A stretch of DNA of 64,000 nucleotides from Dioscorea cayenensis subsp. rotundata (GCF_009730915.1 NC_052475.1:1736001-1800000); one strand, 5' to 3'; positions 46,758-58,716 are shown, counted from the stretch's first letter. Made by a program: numbers and translations. Notes: generated from the letters alone by a model not told the origin.

Positions 46758-46762
<5 letters not shown>
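45631..46762. other. Gene-poor stretch with one possible exon remnant
   Basis: AT-rich. On the minus strand 46293-46192 follows an AG acceptor and reads RNLYLYQSLLTSLALVLTAF and a short polar end before TAA, like the last exon of a small membrane protein. No partner exons were found, so it may be a remnant or chance. Nothing else coding was seen. Confidence 0.35.

Positions 46763-46849
<87 letters not shown>
46763..46849. repeat. Compound GA-CA-GA microsatellite
   Basis: About 15 GA units, then about 17 CA units, then about 12 GA units, ending seven bases beyond the stop codon of the next minus-strand gene, so in its 3' UTR. Confidence 0.95.
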
Positions 46850-46855
46850 TTCTTG

Positions 46856-47452
46856 TTAAGTTGGCAATGCTAAAGAAGGTTCTTCATCATCCTCCATGTG
46901 AAACTTCCATATAGAAGCCATAACCCCTTGAGAAGATGAAGTTGAAGCTGAAGTTAACCTTGTCTTTAAGTTCTTTTGCCCCTGTATTAGTGAAAAAAAC
47001 ATTAATATTCTAACTTAAATTTCTATAATAATAAATATAGAAATATATATAATCTTCTATCTAAAATTTCTATAATATATATATATATATATCACCACCT
47101 TTTTCCCACTTGCACCTTCTCCGCTCCCAGTTCCATGCAAAACCTCAGCTCTACTCAACAAGTGCCTCTTCAACTCACCATCATCCTTGTTTTCTGCCAT
47201 TGTAGTCTGCCATTAAATAAATTATCAAAATTAGATATCAAAGTTTTTATCTACTTATAGTATATCAATATATATAAATACTTCATGGTGACCAACGTTA
47301 GTGAGTTTCATGTCTACCCATGAGATGAGCTCCTCCACTTCCCCGGTAACCGCCGCCTCCTCGACATCGGCTAACGCCTTCTTTTGCCTCCACGAGAGAG
47401 CATCGGCAGCATCAGCCACCCCCTTCTTCTTCTTTGAAACTCTCCCTGCCAT
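46856..47452 (-). CDS. Small unknown protein, three exons
   Basis: I do not recognise the family. Three exons on the minus strand, 47452-47282, 47206-47099 and 46981-46856, join in phase 0 and give 134 residues. The N-terminus is basic (SKKKKG), followed by a region likely to be helical (DALSWRQKKALADVEEAA, then VEELISWVDMKL). The middle is charged (KDDGELKRHLLSRAEV) and the C-terminus has a serine run and an acidic stretch (WKFHMEDDEEP). There is no signal peptide or membrane segment. The lysine run could serve for nuclear localisation, but this is inference. Exon 1 is GC-rich with strong codon structure. All three junctions are GT-AG, which supports a real gene; the middle exon donor sits beside a TA repeat. 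Confidence 0.7.
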
Positions 47453-50079
47453 TAGAGATCACTTGAGCTTTTCCAAAGCTCCTCAGAATGGAAAACAAGC
47501 AGTGAGTGATCAGTATATATTATGCATGTGGTCAAATAAAACGTCCAGGCAGCTTGAAGTTGAAGCAGAAGAATGGAAGTTTGGTTTTGATGAGAGAGCA
47601 AAAGGAGGAAGAGATGGCTCAGTTTTAACGGTTTTCATTTTCTATTTGGGATTCTTTTGATCTCACATGACATGTGAAGTTGTCCACTTATTTCTTGATG
47701 TAGTTTACCATTTGGAGGTTTTTTATTGGTGTGAGTTACTTTTGTTTTATTCAGTGAAAACGGTATTGAATGGAAAAAGAATAAACCAAAAATAGAAGAT
47801 GATTATATTATTATGAGATGAAATTAATGCATTGAATGAAAAGGCAAAAATGAGAAGAGTACAAAAATAGAGTGATTATGGGGAATGGTTATCATTTTCT
47901 TCTCTTGGAAAACTAACTTAAGGGCCCTGAAAACTGGGAAGAGAACAAAAACAGCAGGCAGGTATTTTCCATTTCCCTGAAGTTTTACTTGTTCTGAACT
48001 CACCCTTATTATTTATTTATTTTTCAACGTAACTGAATCAAACCTTTCAATAGTAAGGTGAATTTTTTAAATATTGAACTTCTATTCTACACTGAATTAT
48101 TCGTCTTCAGAAAAAATAAAAGAGAAATGACACTTATAAGAACACCAATGTGTGTAAACTGTGAAGAATTTTTAATAACCGACGAAGGGTATTTCGAAGA
48201 TTGGGGTCAATTTACATGATATCTCATACAAAATTCATGAATCTGTAGCATCTTAAATAACAAAGAATGAATGATCCTCAATGTTGCTGGCAATGCTCGG
48301 TTTCATCATGATTGGGAGATGTTCTGTTTGGATTTAAAAAAAAAACACACATCAGACATAAATTGATGGAAATATGTACATGAGGGACAAGTCTTAGCTC
48401 AATGTATAAAATTAGCAAATATTGTAACAAATATTGTAACATAAGGTTAAAAGGATGCAAATTCAGACAAGTCTTGTAATGGAATTTATTTCAACAGGAC
48501 AGATTTGAAACCTAAGTAGAAGCTAACAGCATTTTAAGAAATCCCATGGTAAGCAACAGGTAAGCTTACAATATAAAGTTGAATTGAAACTTACTATAAC
48601 GTGAACAATCTCAAAAGTTGAGTGACACTTGAGTCACCGTTAGGGTGTGTCTAGATTGAAAATAATAATAATAATAAAGGAAAAGAAAAGTAAGAATGAT
48701 GGAAGGCAAACAAATTTGTGCATTTATTTTTTTTAAAAAAAATGTTATTTGCATGTTCATCTTGTTTCATTTCATTCAACTGGAATAACTTGAAGGCAAA
48801 AAATTTTAAAGCAAACACTTGAAAAAGGAGAATAAGCTCATGGAATGAACTAAATGCTTATTGTGTCTAGAGTGTATGTACATACATCCCTTGGGCAAGG
48901 AAAATGTGAACTCAGAATTAAGTTAAAACTGCCTCTAATCCACAAGATTTCAGAGGTTAGCTCACAAAGGGTGATATAGAACAGTCAAGTGTCAACAGTT
49001 GTTGCTCCACTGTTTTACAATGCCAGTGAGTTCTGAGGTATGTTACTGCATTTTGGGCCTAATTATGTCTTCCAGGCAGAGCACAGCCTTCTGCAGATCT
49101 TACCTAAAGATTGTTGTAATTAAGGGTACCATGAGTATTACACCTTGAGGGTGTGCAATATGTAGCATTGTAGCCCTATCCTGAAAGTGAGTAAGGAGGT
49201 TGCTGATGATCCTCAAAGAACTGTACCATCTGCTATGTTGTCACTCCCTCTCTACCAGTAACCTAAGTCAAAGTGTGCTGTTTTCCTTGGTGTTCTTTAT
49301 TACTAAGGCATACATTTGGATTGAGGAAATTTAACTAAAAGATAGGAAAACCTTATCAGTTAATTGAGCTTCCTTTGTTTATCCATCCTAATTTCTTCAC
49401 GTGCAAACCAAATACAAGGAACAATTTACCTCTCACTTCCTTTACCTAATTACCTTCCCCTTTTTTTCTCAAATCCGCAAACACACTCCCTGAGGCGTCT
49501 TATTAAAGAGTCATAAGGCACAAACATTTTAACTTGGATACCTAAAACTCAGAGTAAGCAAGCGAATCCAATACACACATAGTCATATTTCAAGATAATT
49601 AACATATTGTACAATGCTTGACATTTTTGTTTAGTTGAATGACAAAAATTAACGTGAACATGCAAACGAAAGAAAATGAATTTACATAGAGAAAAACTTT
49701 CTATTTCTTTTCCTTTAATGTATTTCCATATTATCTTTCGATAGAAACAACCCCTAAATCTTATCATAGGAACCAACTTCATAATTGCCACTTTTGTTAA
49801 GTTGAATGACAAAAATAACACAGACACACAAATGAAAGAAGACAAATTGACCAAAAAAAAGCAATTTTTTCTTGTCTTATTTATCCCTTTTTTATCTTTT
49901 TTTTTTCTACCTGTTATATTTTAATCTAAACACCCTTTATATGGCACCATAAGAAGCACAATTGCACACACTATCAATCACATCATTAAGCTCAAAGCAA
50001 GCATAAGGGCTGAAGGGCATTCCAATTTAGAAAGTAAACAAGTAGAACAATATTTGGATAAAGAGGAAGATACCTGGAT
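47453..50079. other. Intergenic stretch, no gene seen
   Basis: The first 150 bases hold the leader and promoter of the small minus-strand gene. A related pair of segments (TTTTGTTTAGTTGAATGACA near 49627 and 49790, about 165 bases apart) forms a diverged direct repeat. Several stretches such as 48850-49300 are less AT-rich but have no long open frame or known motif. Confidence 0.5.
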
Positions 50080-51189
50080 TCAAATGCGGGTGCAAGAAGG
50101 ATCAAAATCATCTGGCGCAACCCTAGCAATCCAGTTATTAAGGCTCTTCTTCACCTCCCCATGATTCACATACGCCAGTTCATACATGCTGCACAAGTTC
50201 ACAACCAGAGTCTCCTTCACCGCCGCCGTGGGCACTCTCTCCAGCGCCCCTTCCAGCACTTTGATCGAATCTGAGAGGTCACGCGAGTACAGCAAGCACA
50301 ATGCTTTGTTGTTCAGCGCCACAACGTCGGCCGGATCCCTCTCAATGCACTCGTCGTACTCCCTCACCGCTGATGTGTAATCCTTGTTCACCAGATGCTC
50401 TAACGCGCGATTCCTCCCTGCGAGATTCTCAAGCTCCACCCCGTGTCCCTTCACGAGCTTCTCCACGCGTACAAACGTCGCACGGGCACCGTCCAGGTCC
50501 CCGATCTGGAGCTGGACGTGACCGAGCTTTGACAAAAGGACGGGATCGGAGGGATCTCGCTCGAGGAGCTCGCGGAGGAGGGCTAGGGCGACGTCGAACT
50601 CACGATGGGAGAAGTGGTTGCAACAAAGGGAAGAGACAATGAAGGCTTCTCGGCGACGCCAGTGGTCACCGCCGGAGGCGGCTATGCGTTGACGAACGAA
50701 GTCGAGGAGGGAGTAAAGACGATCAAGGGACTGCGAACGATCGCCGAGGCGCTGGGGGAGGTCAGCATGAAGGTACCGGACGGCAAATGGCAGCATGGAA
50801 CCAGAACGACCAGGATATACATCAGGGTAAGATTCGTACCGGAATTGCTGGGAATCGAAGGGATCACCATCGCCAGCATCAACTCCGGCGATCAGGGATT
50901 GGAGGACGCGGAGGGAGTCAGGAAAGCGTCGAAGCTTGTGAAGGGAGAGAGCATGGAAGGCGAGATGGGAGAGGTGGACGTGCGGCGGGACGGAACGGGA
51001 GCGAGAGAGGTTGTCAGCGAGGGAGCGCCACTGGCCACGGGCAGCAAGGTCAAGGAGCTCGTCGGCGTCGAAGGAGAGATCAAGGAGGGCGTTGGAGGAG
51101 GAGGAGGAGGAGGAGGAGGAGAGCGGATCCGATGGGGCTTTGGTTAGGGTTTCGCCATGGATGAACTCTTGCTCTCCATCTCGATCCAT
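50080..51189 (-). CDS. TRAPPC12-like tetratricopeptide protein
   Basis: A single-exon gene of 369 residues that resembles plant trafficking protein particle complex subunit 12, a TPR protein of the TRAPP tether that acts in ER-to-Golgi and Golgi traffic. The N-terminus has a serine run (residues about 24-32) and then SFDADELLDLAARGQWRSLA, typical of the family. TPR-like helical pairs follow at about residues 195-340: FDVALALLRELLERDPSD, LLSKLGHVQLQIGDLDGA, YTSAVREYDECIERDPAD and VALNNKALCLLYSRDLSDSI. The C-terminus is NHGEVKKSLNNWIARV then a short polar end. There is no signal peptide or membrane segment. The gene is GC-rich in an AT-rich setting. The start is the first ATG and has an in-frame stop upstream. 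No defect was seen. Confidence 0.85.
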   Translation of the reverse strand: MDRDGEQEFIHGETLTKAPSDPLSSSSSSSSSNALLDLSFDADELLDLAARGQWRSLADNLSRSRSVPPHVHLSHLAFHALSLHKLRRFPDSLRVLQSLIAGVDAGDGDPFDSQQFRYESYPDVYPGRSGSMLPFAVRYLHADLPQRLGDRSQSLDRLYSLLDFVRQRIAASGGDHWRRREAFIVSSLCCNHFSHREFDVALALLRELLERDPSDPVLLSKLGHVQLQIGDLDGARATFVRVEKLVKGHGVELENLAGRNRALEHLVNKDYTSAVREYDECIERDPADVVALNNKALCLLYSRDLSDSIKVLEGALERVPTAAVKETLVVNLCSMYELAYVNHGEVKKSLNNWIARVAPDDFDPSCTRI

Positions 51190-51251
51190 CTCGTTTCTTT
51201 TCTCGGGAGGATGAAGACGAGAGTGAAGCCAATAAGAACGATATAAAAACT

Positions 51252-51303
51252 TGGGCCAATGTCCAATATCCAGTTTTGTCTTATTAGCCCATTAACGGCC
51301 CAA
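51252..51303 (-). promoter_or_regulatory. Site II-like motifs upstream of the TRAPPC12-like gene
   Basis: TGGGCC, AGCCCA and GGCCCA occur within 52 bases, 60-115 bases before the start codon, as in many plant housekeeping promoters. Confidence 0.5.
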
Positions 51304-51846
51304 TCTAGACAGTTAGTTTATATACATACACGATCCATTTTTGTATAGTTACTGTGATAAATCAGTTAAATAACTAATATAAAATTTATTGTTTTTCATT
51401 TAATATATTCAAAATTTTATAAGTTGACAAAGCTAAAAAATAAGCAATAATTTTAAAATAAAAGCCAGAGAAACTTCTGTCAACAGAGTTAAAAAATTAC
51501 TGAGCTAGTGGCAAACTAAGGCTTAATTATAATATTCAAAAAAGGTGATTTACCCAAAAATAAGTCAATAAGGAATTTACTATGATTTTAAGAAAAAAAA
51601 AATGAATTTAATTGCGGAAAATAATAAATTACAAACAAATGCCAAAGTTGCAGCTAAAATTCATGTCTGATAGTGAAGATCATGCAAGACACTCCACCCA
51701 AATGGGCATTCATTTTACAGCTTCCAAAAGAATCAGCAGAGTGGCTGACCCTAATAGAAAGTCAATGCTTGATAGCTTCAAACATCACTGAAGAATTATA
51801 AATGATAATATACACAGCACAGAGAGTTTTCGATGGGTAACATTTT
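51304..51846. other. Short intergenic stretch
   Basis: AT-rich. It should hold the outer promoter of the TRAPPC12-like gene and the 3' UTR of the next minus-strand gene. No motif stands out. Confidence 0.4.
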
Positions 51847-52143
51847 TTAGCTGTCTATAAGGAGTTCTTCGAAGTTCCAATCTCGGACGAGGTCCCTATT
51901 AACAGCACGGCTCCGAACAAGGCGCGGGGCTCCTGTCGCTGCTTGACCACCAGCTAAAATGGGGGCCGGGGTAACCTTGGATGTAGTCCGAGTGTTTGCG
52001 GATGCATGGGTAATGTTTACCCTTTGTGTCAAACAGTTCACTATTGCAGAGCATCGTCCTTCATTGTCCGAACTTGAAACCGAGTAACTCCTGAAAGAGT
52101 TTGTTGGACTATCACCATGACAAACAAGGCAAGCTAAACTCAT
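51847..52143 (-). CDS. Small conserved plant protein, coding part in one exon
   Basis: A 98-residue protein with no known function. The N-terminus MSLACLVCHG carries a cysteine pair, then SFRSYSVSSSDNEGRCSAI, a serine-rich block, and the C-terminus GAPRLVRSRAVNRDLVRDWN followed by FEELLIDS. From memory this pattern (SVSSSDNEGRC plus LVRSRAVRRDLVRDWNF) is kept across flowering plants, which supports a real gene. There is no signal peptide or membrane segment. A noncoding leader exon ends at 53824 (CAAG then GTCTGC) and joins an AG acceptor before 52172, so a 1.65-kb intron lies in the 5' UTR. Introns there often raise or steady expression. The ATG lies about 30 bases into the second exon. Confidence 0.75.
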   Translation of the reverse strand: MSLACLVCHGDSPTNSFRSYSVSSSDNEGRCSAIVNCLTQRVNITHASANTRTTSKVTPAPILAGGQAATGAPRLVRSRAVNRDLVRDWNFEELLIDS

Positions 52144-52172
52144 GATTCAATGAATCAAGGCTACACCAGCAA

Positions 52173-53823
52173 CTGCCAAGCATATAAAGAAATGATAATT
52201 GTTTAGATCAATAGCATTCAGAGAAATAGTGGCAGCCTTTCACCAGAGTCATATATATATTTCAAATTGAATCATTGCAACTTTGGAAAAAAAAATCTAA
52301 CTGATGGGGTATGCTCTTCATATTTAATGCTTAAAGATTATAGAACAAGCACATCTTCAAAATCCAGCCAGTTTTGAATCAACTTAAAATAACACCAACT
52401 TAGTTTAAAACACGTCTAAAATATATAAAACACCAGCTATTACAAAATCTATTCCGAAGGGAGAACAAGAATGTTTCACCAAAAATTCTATCAAATGGAT
52501 GTTGAGGATGTCAAAACCGTTTTATAGCAAGTAATTAAATGATATTCAAAGCAACTGGTTAAAAATAATTAAATCGGGCTTACAGAAGGTCTGCAAATGC
52601 GAAAATGGCTTTGTTCACATTTGATGTAACATGTATAAATCAGTCATATGAAAGTAGATAGACTAGTAGGATCATTCTAAAGACAACACGGGCATTTCAC
52701 AAAGTTAAAAACTAAAAAAAACATGGAAAGAATAATAATATGGATAGCAGTAACCAATCAGAAATAGAAGTTCCCACAATTAGTTTATCCTTAACAGGAG
52801 AGAATGAATTACAATTGAAGTCATGACCACATCATTTCTAAGATACCACAGAACATGTTTACATAACTAAGAAAACAAGTTTAATGTAATAAGTTCAATG
52901 AACCGATTATTTTAAACGGTAGCTCAAAGAACATGAAAATACCTTCTTTTAGAAAATATGGACAGGAAAACCAGAAACATTTACCAGGTGGAGAACGCAT
53001 ACATTGATTGAAACATATTTTACACAAAGAGAGAGAGAGAGAGAGAGAATGTAGGACACCAGCATTTTTTTGCAGAAAAAGGAAGCAACCTTTACACTTG
53101 AAAAGTGAAACCATTAAAGAGGTAAGTTCAACATGATTTTGACATGAGGAATTGGATGTCAGTTTTCACTCAACAAGAAATCACACTATCAAGAAACTAT
53201 AAGTCAAACTCCTAGACTAAAGAGCTAAAGTAATGGGATGTCACATAAGAAAGATATAATATGTGTATATGGGTCTGCCAAGCATGATAATTAAAAAAAA
53301 AACTAAAAGGATCATGTATCTGAATCACTTCATCCTTCAGAAAATATTGAATTTTTTCTAAATGGATTTGTCCCACTGTAAACATCAAATAATACAGAAA
53401 AGTCTAAGAATTTATCAAAGAGACTCATAAGTTTTCATTCTCATATTCTTTGCATCATCTCACATTTGATTGGATTTTCCCATCATAAGTACAGAGAAGC
53501 AAAATATAAGCAACCAATAAAAATAAAAACTAAAATCCAATTGAAATGGTTAAAATACCCAAAAAGATTTCAACTTTCACTACAAATAGGGCTCCAAAAC
53601 GTAAATCCATACCTAAAAACACATACACCCACTCTCGATCTACTCCAATGATATACATAAAAGTACAGCAATCCAATTCCACATAACATAAACAAGATCA
53701 CAGAAACCAATAAAAACACCCAAAAAAAAAAAGAACAAAGAAAAGATTCAACTTCACAGATCCACAGCAATCAGGAGTCAAACACGAAGCTAAAAGAAAG
53801 ACGAGAGCGAGAGAGAAGCAGAC
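52173..53823 (-). other. Intron in the 5' leader of the small conserved gene
   Basis: Inferred from a donor at 53823-53822 and an acceptor at 52174-52173 on the minus strand. It is AT-rich and holds a GA microsatellite at about 53026-53048. The leader exon is 53824 to about 53930. No other gene was seen within it. Confidence 0.55.
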
Positions 53824-53930
53824 CTTGCAATCAGTGGAGCTCGATGGCGTCGTTGGCACGATAGCGCGGAGATATCCAACGGGAAAAGGGGAAGAAGAGA
53901 GGGATCTTGACGAAGTCCACCATTAGAACG

Positions 53931-55003
53931 GAGTTGAAGGTTTTCATAGCAAAAAAACGGATTACGTGGCGGATATTTATTGGTTTAGTATGTGTTTGAT
54001 GTTTGAACTCAAACAGCCATGATCTGTATAATGCTTGGTTAAACCAAAGTTGAAGGTGGTCCCATCTGTGTCCATTTCAAGCTGAGTCAAGTTGATAATA
54101 AAGGGTGGAACTTTGCATTATGAAAGTGTGCATTTAAGTCAAGGACCATTTATATATCCAAATTTTATGGCTGCATTATTTTTTAAAAAAAAATTATTTT
54201 CATTTTTATTTTATTAGTATTAATATTATTATTATTTTACAAAACGGAACAGTGACATCAAATTAACGGGTATAAAGCTAATATCTCAATACAGTTATAC
54301 CTTCATCATGTTTAGCTGCGATTTAAACTCGCCTTCTCTTTAGTAAGAATACGAGAATTTTATATAGGAGACTCAGTGTCAATAGATCAAGAAGTTATTG
54401 ATAATTGTATAATAATTTTTTTAAAAAAAATTGTTATTAATTTATTTATTTCTAAAGAAAGTAGATAAGCTAAAATATAATTGAATAAAACAAAAACATA
54501 TATAATTAAGTATGATATGTTTCTTTTCTTTATATATTTTATTCAAATATATATATATATATATATAATTAGTCATGTAAATATAAAAAAAACTAACAAA
54601 TACATGATACACAAACACAAGATAAGTGAAAAGTAATGATAGTGGCACAGTAATAATAGTGGTGCCAAGGAGATATAAGTTGTGACACATGGTCAAGAAG
54701 GTGAATAAGCGAAAACAACAGTACTGAAAAAAGTTTTTTATTATAGTCCTAACTACCCGAAATATATATTTATTTAATATTTTTAATCTCATGTTGGTTT
54801 ATTTGTCTAATGAATTATTATAAAACTAAATTAATTGAATATTATTCATGCTACAAGAATCTCATATTTATTTCTAGCATAATTCGCCTCAATTGTACAA
54901 AAAAAAAACCCAACAAAATGAAAACAACAACAATGCTGACAGAAAAGAAAATGAGAATGAAAAAATAAAGACTAGCTAAAAATTCCTTCAAGATGTGGAG
55001 CTG
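53931..55003. other. Intergenic stretch, no gene seen
   Basis: It begins with the promoter of the small conserved gene and ends with the 3' UTR of the invertase. In between is AT-rich DNA with TA repeats (54546-54567). A stretch near 54250-54410 has a weak B box-like phrase on the minus strand (GAGTTTAAATC) and may be an old SINE. Confidence 0.45.
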
Positions 55004-57824
55004 TTACACAGTCCATGAAGTAGACCTCTTCATCAATGGCTTCATTGCTTTGTCTTCCTCAAGAGAGATCATTCCCAAATGGGATGGATCCTCCAACATC
55101 ATCTTAGCAACCAAATAACCAGCAATGGACCATGTTTGGAACTTCCTAGCTTGTTTTCCAATGTACTTTCCAAGCTTCCCATCATAGTATTCAGGCCAGT
55201 TATCTTTCATTAGCCTTGTCTCCGCTTGCTCAATCGCCCGCCGAGCAATTTGCGGTCGGCCTGTCTTGATACATGCTGCAGTGAGCATCCAAAGAAGCAC
55301 TGCAAGACAAACAAAAGTAAGAATCCGGGACGATGAGTCAGAGTTTGAGCACAAAGAGTCAACACTGACCAGGCCAAGATCCTCCATTGTGGTAACTCCA
55401 TCTGGTGTTTTTAGGATCACAGCCTGTGACAATTCGCCATTCATGGCTCTCGATCGCGGGATAAGTGATCTTTAATGGCATTTCGCCAATCAGCTCTTCC
55501 CATCGAGCTTCAAGGAGATCCATTATGGCCATAGATTGATCTGGGGTGGCGAGAGATGATAAAATAGCAATGCAATTTCCGTGAGCAAACCACCGGAAGT
55601 CCATCATAGCAGGACTGAGGTTACCAATGAAATAGCCACCACGAGTAGGCATGAAGTCAAATACCCAATCTGGGATGGAATCAGGAATGACATTGAATTT
55701 GTTAACTGCTGTGTGAGAGTATTCCTCTGTTTTGTAGCGATATATATCGTTGAGTTGCTGAAAGTCGAGCCAGAAGTAACTTCGCATGTGATAACTCAAG
55801 GCATGCAAACGCTTGACTATGCGCTCCACAAATTCATTCCCTTCCGCATCATGCTTGAGCATCAAGAAAGCACACCTCAATGCCATGAAGAAAAGGGCTT
55901 GAATTTCAATAGGATAACCATAAACACCCTGCGCAAGTCAATGACAAGACAATTCCCGCTGTTAGACTATTATGAACAAACTACAATTCATTCATGCTTT
56001 GCAAGGACCATAAAGCATGAATGATGAAATTCAAAGGACTGATTCCATTTACAAATAATTTGCTGTCTTTTGGAAAATTTATATCAGAGGAAGGAGAAGT
56101 TCACTAAAAAAAATGGTTCAGAAGGCCTTCGAATAAAAAAAACATCAAGATTGAACAACGCCTTGCAATTAGCTACATCATATGGGGAAATCAAGTTTTA
56201 GCTAGATGCAAGTGGTAAACATGAAGGATTCGCTGATGGTTTCATGAGACTTAATTCCCAATGATTGAAATCATGCATAAATCCCTAACATACAGGGACA
56301 ATAGTATGGCATTAGCTCAGGAAGAATGGATAACTGAGACTTTGACACATGAAAAGATATTTCAATAGTAACATGAAGATACTAAAGTTAGATGTGTATT
56401 ATTGATGCAATATAGAAAAACTTAGTGATCTCACCATTCTTCGGTCTATCATTGAGCATCCATCCGCGCATAGCAAAGTTGGAAAAGTGTCAAACCCCTC
56501 CGACAAGCACAGGGATAATATAAGCCTCATACCCTTTTGACATTCAGGGGCCTCTGCCAGTGATAAATCTCCCGTAGATTTCGTGTAAGCTCGAAGAAGA
56601 ATAATCCACCAGAAACCAGAATCAACAGGAGCAACTCTCCCAATTGCACTCTCCCCAAAGTCCGCAACAAGGTGATCTGTCTTCTTGATAGGATCATGCC
56701 TGACCTTGAAACTTGCTGGCATGACACCTTCCCCAAGTTTGAACCGATCAATCTTTTTCTCCCATCCTTGGAGATGCAAGGTTTTCAACAGGAAATTCTT
56801 CACTATATCTGGCTCTCCATTCATTAGAAAAGCTAGAGCACTTGGCACAAAGTCACGAACAAACACCTATTCACACACAACAAATCACAAAATAAACAAC
56901 AAACCAATTCTCTACTCTTCCACCAAAACAACAATTTCAATCAACATCAAAATCCCCTCTTTAACAATATCAAGCAGCGGTAGCATAAAGACATGATAAT
57001 TTAACAGTGTTGCAATATGCATATATATACCTGATCATAACTTCCAGTAAAGCAGGCAATTCCAATGCTCAACCATTGAAAACATAACAAAATACATTCT
57101 TTAGCAATTTTAAGCAACAGTAGCATGATGGCAAGGCAATTAATCAAACAATTCAACGATATGTATACATACCTTACCATAAATTTCACCTAAGTAAACA
57201 AATTTTAACCATCGATGGTTAAATTCGCATCAAAATCCACGCTAACAATTACAAGCAACAATAGCATAAAGCAACCAGGCATGGCAATTCATAAAACACT
57301 TCAACTCATCAAAAGATGTATACATATACCTGAACATAATTTTCAACAAAGCAAGAAATTTCAATAATCTATCATAGAATTCTCATCAAAATCCACTCTT
57401 TAACAATATCAAGCAGCAACAGCTGCATAATGGCAAGGCAATTCATCAAACACTTCAACGGCGTTGTGATAAGTACCTGATCGTAATTCAAGGCCTCTTC
57501 GGAAGCATGATCATAAGCAGCGAGGGTTCCAACAGGCTGACCTCGAAAGAAAACCAGCGATCGCCGGAGCGCATCCCATGCATCGGCGACCATGAAGTGC
57601 GGCTCAAACGCGTTGGGAGCCGGCGACATCGGGGTTCCAGGCGCCGAGCGCCGAGCGGCGGAGGGTGGGTACATGCTCTCATAGCTATCCACAGCTCGGA
57701 GAGTCCCGTTGGCCACCGAGAGCTCGTCCAACGAGCGCTGCCGCTCGATGTGAAGCTTCGGCTTATCCAGCAACTTCGTGAACTCCATCTCACTGTCCTC
57801 TGCCATCGCCAGGTTCGAGCTCAC
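55004..57824 (-). CDS. Cytosolic alkaline/neutral invertase (GH100)
   Basis: It splits sucrose into glucose and fructose at neutral pH in the cytosol. Four exons on the minus strand, 57824-57477, 56866-56435, 55928-55370 and 55299-55004, join in frame to 544 residues, the normal length for the cytosolic (beta) clade. The N-terminus has no transit or signal peptide and carries the clade's RQRSLDELS motif, a likely phosphorylation site. GH100 blocks follow: [51 protein letters not shown], the exon 2-3 junction reading [52 protein letters not shown] and the C-terminal [12 protein letters not shown]-like and [13 protein letters not shown]. An alternative start lies six codons in (MAEDSEMEF), which may be the true one. 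Intron 1 is built of repeats. No defect was seen. Confidence 0.94.
56940..57480 (-). repeat. Fourfold tandem repeat across the exon 1 donor and intron 1 of the invertase
   Basis: A unit of about 142-157 bases recurs about four times. Each carries an AACAATATCAAGCAGC-like phrase, a GGCAAGGCAATTCATCAAAC-like phrase and then TATACCTGA. On the minus strand the last reads as a splice donor (AG then GTATAT or GTATGT). Donor-like sites lie near 57029, 57172, 57328 and the real one at 57476. The copy nearest exon 1 includes the true exon border. Confidence 0.8.
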
Positions 57825-58489
57825 CTCGGTAGCTTCTCAGCCTCGATCTGAATCCAAGAATCAAATGAAATCCATAAACCAAAAAGAAAAGGAGCAGAAA
57901 AAACTCAAATTTTCAGCATCTACACACAAACGAATGCAAAAAGGAGCTAACTTTCTGGATCTGAGATCGAAATCTAACCAAAAAACAAAAGAGAAAACTC
58001 GATTAATCGAAAAAAGAGGAGAAAGTGAGGGAGAATCAGAGAAGGAGAGCTTCACGGGGAGATGAGAAACGGCGACGGGAAACGAACCCCTTCGTTTGCC
58101 CGCGCTTATCAGGGACATGCCTGTACGACCACGTGGGTGATGACGTGGACTAAACGACAAGTTCGTGTCAGATGTTTATAAGATTCCAAATAATGCAAGT
58201 AACTTTTTAAAATAAAAGGCAAACTTTTCAATGATTTGCCTATGGCCCCCAATTTTATTTTTATTTTTTTTTACTTTTTTACTTTTTTTACTTTTTTTTT
58301 TTATAATTGAATCGTTTTAAATTTATATATATCATTATAATGAATGCCCGTGCCGTGTTGTTGTCATATTAGTTAAACTTTATTAAATAAAATGTTGATT
58401 TATTTTGATTTTCAATTTTTTTATAATATATATATATATATTATAGTTTGTGACATAAACCATCATATAAACAGATATAAATAAAAAAA
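57825..58489. other. Invertase leader and promoter, then AT-rich DNA
   Basis: The first 300 bases hold the invertase leader (a leader intron is possible) and promoter. Beyond 58190 the sequence is T-rich with no gene. Confidence 0.45.
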
Positions 58490-58716
58490 TTAATTCAATA
58501 ATTTTTTTTTAACAAATGCAACAAGCATTATGAAAGGCTTATGCATGAGTTGGAAATTTAACGTTCAGCCAATGCAATCCGTACCCACAACAAAGAACCT
58601 CTTATAACAACTACATCTGACATGATTTGAACTTTAGGATTTTTTTAATATTTCACACCAATATTTTCCGTAATATGACCAATGCCGTTGAGCTATGAAC
58701 ACTTTGGTTAATTGAA
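58490..58716 (-). mobile_element. tRNA-derived SINE with A and B boxes
   Basis: On the minus strand it opens with TTCATAGCTCAACGGCATTGG, whose core TAGCTCAACGGCATTGG is a good Pol III A box. AAAGTTCAAATCATG follows as B box, and the element ends in a poly-A tract (58502-58510 as Ts on plus). The flanks TTAATTCAA (58490-58498) and TTAATTGAA (58708-58716) form a target-site duplication with one mismatch. The order and length (about 205 bp) suit a plant SINE. Confidence 0.65.

Noticed and set aside
50605-51147. A 180-residue plus-strand frame opposite the TRAPPC12-like gene
   Set aside because: It is a shadow of a GC-rich coding exon; its glycine and glutamate runs mirror serine codons on the true strand.
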